39,911 bases of DNA, from assembly GCA_030535425.1 (NCBI GenBank), contig JAUNHQ010000025.1:1-39911 (forward strand). Direction: 5' to 3'. Below the pieces are notes generated by a model. It did no database searches and had not been told where the DNA came from. It saw nothing but the letters and a program-made list of their open reading frames with translations. The translations under genes were made by a program, and so were the position numbers. This document shows positions 35,425 through 39,911 of this stretch, in pieces (positions within the stretch are counted from its first letter, which is position 1; each line of letters opens with the position of its first letter). This DNA is from Pseudomonadota bacterium. Its GTDB lineage: Bacteria; Pseudomonadota; Gammaproteobacteria; Burkholderiales; Burkholderiaceae_C.

Positions 35425-36488
35425 CCCACGCCTGGACGCACGAAGCCATCCGCCGCATCGAGCGCGACTTTCAGCGCTCGGCCGACACGCACCTGATCGC
35501 GCTTGACCTGCCCGCCCTGCCCCAGGTGCAGATCTACCTGAAAGACGAATCCACCCACCCCACCGGCAGCCTCAAGCACCGGCTGGCGCGCTCGCTGTTT
35601 CTCTACGGTCTGTGCAACGGCTGGATCCGTGAGGGCACCCCCATCATCGAGGCCTCCTCGGGCAGCACCGCCGTGTCCGAAGCCTACTTTGCCCGCCTGC
35701 TGGGCCTGCCCTTCATCGCCGTCATGCCGCGCGGCACCTCGGCGGCCAAGGTCGCGCAAATCGCCTTCTACGGCGGGCAAAGCCACTTCGTTGACGCGCC
35801 CGACCAGGTCTACGCGCAAGCCGCCCGCCTGGCGCGCGAATGCGGCGGGCACTACATGGACCAGTTCACCTACGCCGAGCGCGCCACCGACTGGCGCGGC
35901 AACAACAACATCGCCCAGTCCATCTTTCAGCAAATGCGCGCCGAGCCGCACCCCGTGCCCGCCTGGATCGTGGTGGGCGCGGGCACCGGCGGCACATCGG
36001 CCACCATCGGCCGCTACCTGCGCTACCAGGGCCACGCCACACGCCTGTGCGTGGTAGATCCTGAGCACTCCGTCTTTGCCGACTACCACGCCCGGCCCGA
36101 CCAGCCCGGCATCACCGCCACGCGCGGCTCGCGCATCGAAGGCATTGGCCGCCCGCGCGTGGAGCCGTCGTTCCAGCCCGGCGTGGTGGACCGCATGATC
36201 CGCGTGCCCGATGCCGCCAGCTTTGCCGCCATGCGCGTGCTGGCCGATCTGGTAGGCCGGCGCTACGGCGGCTCCACCGGCACCGACTTCTACGGCGCGC
36301 TGCAACTGGCCTGCGAAATGCACGCACGCGGCCAGGCCGGCAGCATCGTCACCCTGGCCTGCGACGGCGGCGAACGCTACGCCGACACCTACTACAACGA
36401 CGACTGGCTGCACGCCCAAGGCCACGACACCGCCTGCTGGCTGACCCGCATCCAGGCCGCCTGCGACAGCGGCTGCTGGGCAGCCTGA
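35421..36488 (+). CDS. PLP-dependent cysteine synthase/desulfhydrase-family protein (Cds1-like)
   Basis: Fold-type II PLP enzyme of 355 residues. Lys52 in [11 protein letters not shown] is the predicted Schiff-base lysine. [22 protein letters not shown] gives the substrate-carboxylate loop, and [19 protein letters not shown] the phosphate-binding Gly-rich loop. The arrangement, with an inserted [20 protein letters not shown] segment and the C-terminal [18 protein letters not shown], is closer to the L-cysteine desulfhydrase Cds1 group than to CysK or CysM. It would release sulfide, pyruvate and ammonia from cysteine; this activity is inferred. It is the last gene of the thrB operon, overlapping the membrane-protein gene. 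Confidence 0.87.
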   Translation: MTHAWTHEAIRRIERDFQRSADTHLIALDLPALPQVQIYLKDESTHPTGSLKHRLARSLFLYGLCNGWIREGTPIIEASSGSTAVSEAYFARLLGLPFIAVMPRGTSAAKVAQIAFYGGQSHFVDAPDQVYAQAARLARECGGHYMDQFTYAERATDWRGNNNIAQSIFQQMRAEPHPVPAWIVVGAGTGGTSATIGRYLRYQGHATRLCVVDPEHSVFADYHARPDQPGITATRGSRIEGIGRPRVEPSFQPGVVDRMIRVPDAASFAAMRVLADLVGRRYGGSTGTDFYGALQLACEMHARGQAGSIVTLACDGGERYADTYYNDDWLHAQGHDTACWLTRIQAACDSGCWAA

Positions 36489-36593
36489 CACGGGGCGCTT
36501 AGCCGGCAGCAGCGGCCCTGCCTGAGCCGCCCTGCCACACCTGTGCCGTCTGTTTTGCCGCCTGTTTTGCCGTCTGCGCCGCCTGCGCCGCGC

Positions 36594-37511
36594 TCAAGCC
36601 AGCAGTTGGCCCGCTGGCTGCCGCCCGCAGCGGCGGGCCGCCTCAATCAGCGCCGCACTCGCCGCGTGCCCGGCTGGGGCAAAGGCGCAAAACCGCGCCA
36701 TGGGCAAGGCCGGCAGGCCGTCGCCGCTGCCCAGCACGCGCAGCCCCTGCCCCTGCTGGCTGGCCGCCACGACCGTGACGGCAAAGCCCGCACGCGCGGC
36801 CGCCAGGCAGCCGGCCATGCTGCTGCTCTCCAGCGCCAGCCGCCAGGGCCGCCCGGCCTGGGCCAGCGCCTGCACCGCCGCCTCGCGGTAAGCACAGGGC
36901 TCCGCAAAGGCCGCCAACGGCAGCGGGCCGTGTGCGGGCAGGGTGTGATCGGCCGCAAACACCCAGACCAGCGGCTCCTCCCACAGCCACTGCCCATCGC
37001 CCCCGGTGACGTGGCACTGCTTGCCAAACACCACGTCCAGCCGGCCACGCGCCTGCTGGCGCAGCAAATCGGCGGTAATGCCCACTTTCAGCTCCACCTG
37101 CGCCTGGGGATGCCATTGCCCAAATCGCTGCAACACCTGGGGCAGCCAGGCGCTGGCAAAGTCTTCTGACGCGCCAACACGCAAGCGCCCCCGCACGCCG
37201 CCGCCGCGCAAGCGGGCGCGGGCCTGTTGCTCCAGCGCCAGCAGGTGGCGGCCGCTGTCATACAAAGCCTGCCCGGCTGCCGTCAGCGACAGCCTGCGCG
37301 TGGTGCGCGCCAGCAAACGTGCGTCCACGCTGTGCTCCAGGCGGCGGATGTGGCCGCTGATGGCCGACGGGGTGAGCGACAGGCGCTCGGCCGCAGCGGC
37401 AAAGCTGCCCTCGTCCACCACGGCCACCAGGCTGCGCAGCAGCACCAGGTCCAGCAACGCGCCGCCGGCGTCCGGCGGCCAGATATCAGCAGGGCATTGC
37501 GTTGATTTCAT
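36594..37511 (-). CDS. LysR-family transcriptional regulator
   Basis: DNA-binding regulator of 305 residues. The N-terminal winged helix-turn-helix begins at about residue 19 (LLDLVLLRSLVAVVDEGSFA, AAERLSLTPSAISGHIRRLE). A linker helix (LLALEQQARARL) and a periplasmic-binding-like effector domain follow. Residue pairs RLRVGASEDFASAWLPQVL and ESSSMAGCLAAARAGFAVTVV are typical. The gene diverges from an alpha/beta hydrolase across a short gap with a palindromic T-N11-A site, so it likely controls itself and that hydrolase. The inducer is unknown. There is no Shine-Dalgarno. Confidence 0.93.
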   Translation of the reverse strand: MKSTQCPADIWPPDAGGALLDLVLLRSLVAVVDEGSFAAAAERLSLTPSAISGHIRRLEHSVDARLLARTTRRLSLTAAGQALYDSGRHLLALEQQARARLRGGGVRGRLRVGASEDFASAWLPQVLQRFGQWHPQAQVELKVGITADLLRQQARGRLDVVFGKQCHVTGGDGQWLWEEPLVWVFAADHTLPAHGPLPLAAFAEPCAYREAAVQALAQAGRPWRLALESSSMAGCLAAARAGFAVTVVAASQQGQGLRVLGSGDGLPALPMARFCAFAPAGHAASAALIEAARRCGRQPAGQLLA

Positions 37512-37524
37512 GGTGAATGTGGCG

Positions 37525-37539
37525 TTGATTATTCATCAA
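37525..37539. promoter_or_regulatory. Probable LysR binding site (T-N11-A palindrome)
   Basis: TTGAT-TATTC-ATCAA is a perfect 5-bp dyad containing T-N11-A (37526-37538), the classical LysR-type recognition form. It lies 14 bp upstream of the lysR start and within about 65 bp of the divergent hydrolase start. Confidence 0.55.
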
Positions 37540-37626
37540 TCACATCTTGTCTATGGCTACGCTGCAAGGGCGTTTTCCGTGCCTTTTCACCACGGCCTTT
37601 TCATGCCCCTGTCTGTCTGCTTTCTC

Positions 37627-38583
37627 ATGCCCACCGCCAAACTCATCCACCCGCCCGGCACCTTGCCTGCGCCCCACAGCCCGCCCGTGCCTGCCCTGCC
37701 CCCCTACCGCCGCGTGCGCACCACCCGGCTTGACGTGGCCTATCTGGAATGGAACCCGCAGGGCCAGCCCACCGCCGTGCTGCTGCACGGCTGGCCCGAC
37801 AGCCCGGCGTGCTGGCACGCCGTTGCCCCGCAGCTGGCCCAGGCGGGCTGGCGTGTGCTGGCCCCCGCGCTGCGCGGCTTTGCGCCTACCCGGTTTCTTG
37901 ACGCGGCCACGCCGCGCAGCGGCCAGCTCTCGGCCCTGGGGCGCGATGTGCTGGACCTCATCGACGCCCTGCGCCTGCCCGCGCCGCCTGTGCTGGCGGG
38001 CCACGACTGGGGTGCCCGGGCCGCGGCCAACGCCTGCGGCCTGCGCGCAGATGCTGCCTCGCATCTGGTGATGCTGTCGGTCGGCTACGGCACCAACGAT
38101 CCCCGGCAGCCGCTGGCCCTGGCCCAGGCACGCAACTACTGGTACCACTGGTTCATGGCCACGCCGCGCGGTGCGCACGCACTGCGGCACGACCGCCTGG
38201 CCTTCACCCGCATGATGTGGGACACCTGGGCGCCCGCTGGCTGGTATGCGCCCGCAGATTTCGGGCAAGCCGCCCTCGCATTCGCGGGCGACGACTGGGC
38301 CGAGGTCGTGCTGCACTCCTACCGCCACCGCTGGGGCCTGGCCGAAGGCGACCCGGCCTACGCCGCAGACGAGGCGCGCCTGCACCCCGCGCCCGCGCTG
38401 GCCGTGCCCACCCTGGTGCTGCACGGCACGCAAGACAGCTGCAACCACCCGGACACCTCGGCAGGCCGGCAAGACCTGTTTCTGGGCCGCTACGCCAGGC
38501 AGGTGCTTGATGGCGTGGGGCACTTTCCGCCGCGCGAAGCACCCCAGGCCGTGGCCGGGGCCATCTTGCGCTTTTGCGCCTGA
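37627..38583 (+). CDS. Alpha/beta hydrolase (epoxide-hydrolase/dehalogenase type)
   Basis: Hydrolase with an aspartate nucleophile. In the 318-residue protein the oxyanion loop is VLLHGWPDSPACW, the nucleophile Asp127 is in AGHDWGARAA, the acid Asp270 in LHGTQDSCN and the catalytic His299 in GVGHFPPREAP. An Asp nucleophile in GHDWG favours epoxide hydrolase or haloalkane-dehalogenase-like chemistry over esterase. The cap domain (YHWFMATPRGAHALR, MMWDTWAP) has Trp and Tyr residues as in epoxide hydrolases. An alternative ATG at 37603 would add eight residues; neither start has a clear ribosome binding site. The gene is divergent from lysR, which probably regulates it. Confidence 0.86.
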   Translation: MPTAKLIHPPGTLPAPHSPPVPALPPYRRVRTTRLDVAYLEWNPQGQPTAVLLHGWPDSPACWHAVAPQLAQAGWRVLAPALRGFAPTRFLDAATPRSGQLSALGRDVLDLIDALRLPAPPVLAGHDWGARAAANACGLRADAASHLVMLSVGYGTNDPRQPLALAQARNYWYHWFMATPRGAHALRHDRLAFTRMMWDTWAPAGWYAPADFGQAALAFAGDDWAEVVLHSYRHRWGLAEGDPAYAADEARLHPAPALAVPTLVLHGTQDSCNHPDTSAGRQDLFLGRYARQVLDGVGHFPPREAPQAVAGAILRFCA

Positions 38584-38806
38584 GTTGCACCCCAGTTGGA
38601 AGCCCAAGCTGCAAGCATTTGTACAGCGCCAGGCGGCCCAAGCCCGCACGCGCACGCTGCTGGCCGCCCTGTACGCAACAGGCGCACGCCAGCATGCTGG
38701 CCACGCCGCCTGGCACGGCGTGCGCTTCATACAACTTCACGCAGGGCTGCGGCCCAACCCTTAGCATCGCCGCCCATTCCACAACCCACGATGCCGGAGA
38801 AACACC
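38584..38806. other. Intergenic region before the intradiol dioxygenase gene
   Basis: Contains no recognisable gene. A GCTGCAAGCATTTG word near 38608 is distantly like the middle of repeat copy H but lacks the GCGCGCAAA core, so I do not count it. A GGAGAAACACC ribosome binding region precedes the ATG at 38807. Confidence 0.4.
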
Positions 38807-39733
38807 ATGCGCACCCCTTCAGGCCCGACAGGCCAGCCCCTGCTGCTGTCCCCCAATGAACAGCTCCCCACCCAACCCCAGCGCCTGCGGCGCGACCTGA
38901 TGCGCTGGATGGCCCTGGGCGCTGCGGGCGGCATCGCCCCGGCCTGGCTGGCGGCCTGCGGCGGCAGCGACGACGATGACAGCAACACCGATACAGGCAC
39001 AGGTACGGGTACAGACACTGGCACTGGCACTGGCACTGGCACCGGTACGGGTACAGACACTGGAGCCGGCACCGGCACCACCACCTGCGCGGCCCAGCCC
39101 ACCGAAACCAACGGCCCCTACCCTGCCGACGGCACCCAGGCTTCGCGCCAAACGCTCAACGCCCTGGTGCTGGCGGGTTTCGTGCGTTCGGACATCCGCA
39201 CCAGCGTGGGCGGCGCCAGCGGCACGGCTACGGGCACGCCGCTGACCCTCAAGCTCAAAGTGGTCAACACCAACGCCAGCTGCGCCGCCCTGCCCGGCTA
39301 TGCCGTGTACGTGTGGCACTGCACGCAAGACGGCGGCTACTCCATGTACAGCAGCGGCATCACGGGCGAAAACTACCTGCGCGGCGTGCAAGTGGCCGAC
39401 GCCAACGGCGAACTGAGCTTCACCACCATCTTCCCCGGCTGCTACGACGGGCGCTGGCCGCACATCCACTTCGAGGTCTACGCCACCGAAACCGCCGCCA
39501 CCACCACCCCGGCGGGCGACTGGAGCCTGGTGTCGCAAATCGCCCTGCCCGAAGACGTGTGCCGCACCGTCTATGCCCAAAGCAACTACGGCAGCAGCCT
39601 CACCAATCTCAACCGCATCACGCTGGCCAGCGACAACATCTTCAGCGATGGCTACAGCACCCAAATAGCCACCGTCAGCGGCGACACCACCAGCGGCTAC
39701 ACCGCCACGCTGACCATCGGCCTGGCCGTTTAA
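38807..39733 (+). CDS. Lipoprotein intradiol-dioxygenase-like enzyme
   Basis: Predicted exported, lipid-anchored iron(III) intradiol ring-cleavage dioxygenase relative of 308 residues. Residues 28-51 carry a twin-arginine-like start (RLRRDLMRWMALG) and a lipobox ending in Cys51 (WLAAC). An acidic stretch then leads into a Thr-Gly repeat (about 61-93) as a spacer. The catalytic domain keeps all four expected iron ligands: Tyr178 (QDGGYSM), Tyr213 (FPGCYDG), His219 and His221 (WPHIHFEV). The NGPYPADGTQ segment is typical of the secreted subgroup. Cys94, Cys159, Cys172, Cys212 and a later Cys may form disulphides. No other ring-cleavage pathway genes are nearby; the substrate is unknown. The DNA under the spacer is a hexanucleotide tandem tract. 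Confidence 0.87.
   Translation: MRTPSGPTGQPLLLSPNEQLPTQPQRLRRDLMRWMALGAAGGIAPAWLAACGGSDDDDSNTDTGTGTGTDTGTGTGTGTGTGTDTGAGTGTTTCAAQPTETNGPYPADGTQASRQTLNALVLAGFVRSDIRTSVGGASGTATGTPLTLKLKVVNTNASCAALPGYAVYVWHCTQDGGYSMYSSGITGENYLRGVQVADANGELSFTTIFPGCYDGRWPHIHFEVYATETAATTTPAGDWSLVSQIALPEDVCRTVYAQSNYGSSLTNLNRITLASDNIFSDGYSTQIATVSGDTTSGYTATLTIGLAV
39002..39063 (+). repeat. Thr-Gly coding tandem repeat tract
   Basis: Four perfect CACTGG hexamers (39016-39039) and one variant are flanked by two exact copies of GGTACGGGTACAGACACTGG (39002-39021 and 39044-39063), 42 bp apart. The unit is two codons, so slippage would change spacer length without shifting frame. Confidence 0.85.
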
Positions 39734-39755
39734 GCGCTACGAGTGCTTTAAAAAA

Positions 39756-39837
39756 GATAGCTTCTGCCACCTTCTATTTGGCACTTACAGCATCTTTTGC
39801 TGCTGAAAGTCAGGAATAGAAGGTGGCAGAAGCTATC
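39756..39837 (-). terminator. Perfect 23-bp inverted repeat at the right edge
   Basis: GATAGCTTCTGCCACCTTC... at 39756-39778 is exactly mirrored at 39815-39837, with a 36-bp spacer that has its own CAGCA/TGCTG pairing. On the minus strand the stem ends in TTTTTT, so it could terminate a convergent gene to the right. It lies 22 bp after the dioxygenase stop. The stem is long for a terminator, so a mobile or repeat element is also possible. Confidence 0.65.
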
Positions 39838-39911
39838 GAAAAAGCAGCACCCCAGACCTCTTCAGCGGCCTGGCGCTGAAAACCACAACAGCGCCACCAA
39901 CAAGCCCAGCG

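Noticed and set aside
38600-38640. GCTGCAAGCATTTGTACAGCGC resembling repeat copy H, here described only by its middle words
   Set aside because: No hairpin, no full core and no T-run; treated as chance similarity.
38990-39080. CRISPR-like tandem repeats
   Set aside because: Units are 6 bp, coding and in frame, with no spacers and no cas genes.

Overview
The window is high-GC DNA (mostly low-to-mid 60s per cent by eye) with the gene content and small intergenic elements of a betaproteobacterium of order Burkholderiales, most likely family Comamonadaceae. Support comes from the ProRS-lytic transglycosylase overlap, the RppH-CNP1 pair, orphan Bug-type and DctP-type binding proteins, a DUF2782/ThrB/BPSS1780 neighbourhood and an xseB-ispA-dxs isoprenoid operon beside a Rieske oxygenase. 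It reads as chromosomal backbone. I see no transposase, integrase, phage gene, CRISPR array or rRNA. I call 35 protein genes and one tRNA.

Layout. 355-7207 (minus): proS, a lytic transglycosylase, valS and proB. 7322-9445 (plus): rppH, a CNP1-like periplasmic protein and bdhA. 9535-10410 (minus): a RhtA/EamA exporter. 10821-17176 (plus): a class III aminotransferase, a TAXI binding protein, a fused TRAP permease and an unrecognised 286-residue protein. 17317-19682: truC and yaaA diverge from overlapping start codons, then a prolyl-4-hydroxylase-like oxygenase. 19838-23191 (plus): an orphan Bug protein, dusC, a yedI-like membrane protein and tRNA-Val(GAC). 23249-28570 (minus): a LOG-family enzyme, an orphan TRAP binding protein, then dxs, ispA and xseB. 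28786-31815 (plus): an orphan Rieske oxygenase, an EamA permease and a SseA-type sulfurtransferase. 31899-32973 (minus): a cupin and a P-loop kinase-like protein. 33109-36488 (plus): a DUF2782-like protein, then the overlapping thrB-BPSS1780-cysteine-desulfhydrase-like operon. 36594-39733: a LysR regulator diverges from an alpha/beta hydrolase, followed by a lipoprotein intradiol-dioxygenase-like enzyme.

Much of the window is housekeeping: aminoacyl-tRNA synthesis, proline and threonine synthesis, RNA modification and decay, and the DXP/FPP isoprenoid route. Between these lie uptake systems for organic or amino acids and aromatic-type oxygenases, as expected of an aerobic heterotroph. The aminotransferase-TAXI-TRAP run could import and transaminate one substrate; thrB and the cysteine-desulfhydrase-like gene are translationally coupled through a membrane protein.

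The least explained signal is a short dispersed intergenic repeat, about 50-65 bp, present nine times. Its 5' part is an AT-rich hairpin built on GCTAT/ATAGC, followed by a fixed GCGCGCAAA core and a GGCCTTTTT tail. Seven of nine copies lie just downstream of a stop codon in the sense orientation, some touching or supplying the stop codon. Other notable points are a sharply bounded patch of atypical codons inside valS, a perfect 23-bp inverted repeat at the right edge, and a Thr-Gly hexanucleotide tract in the dioxygenase.
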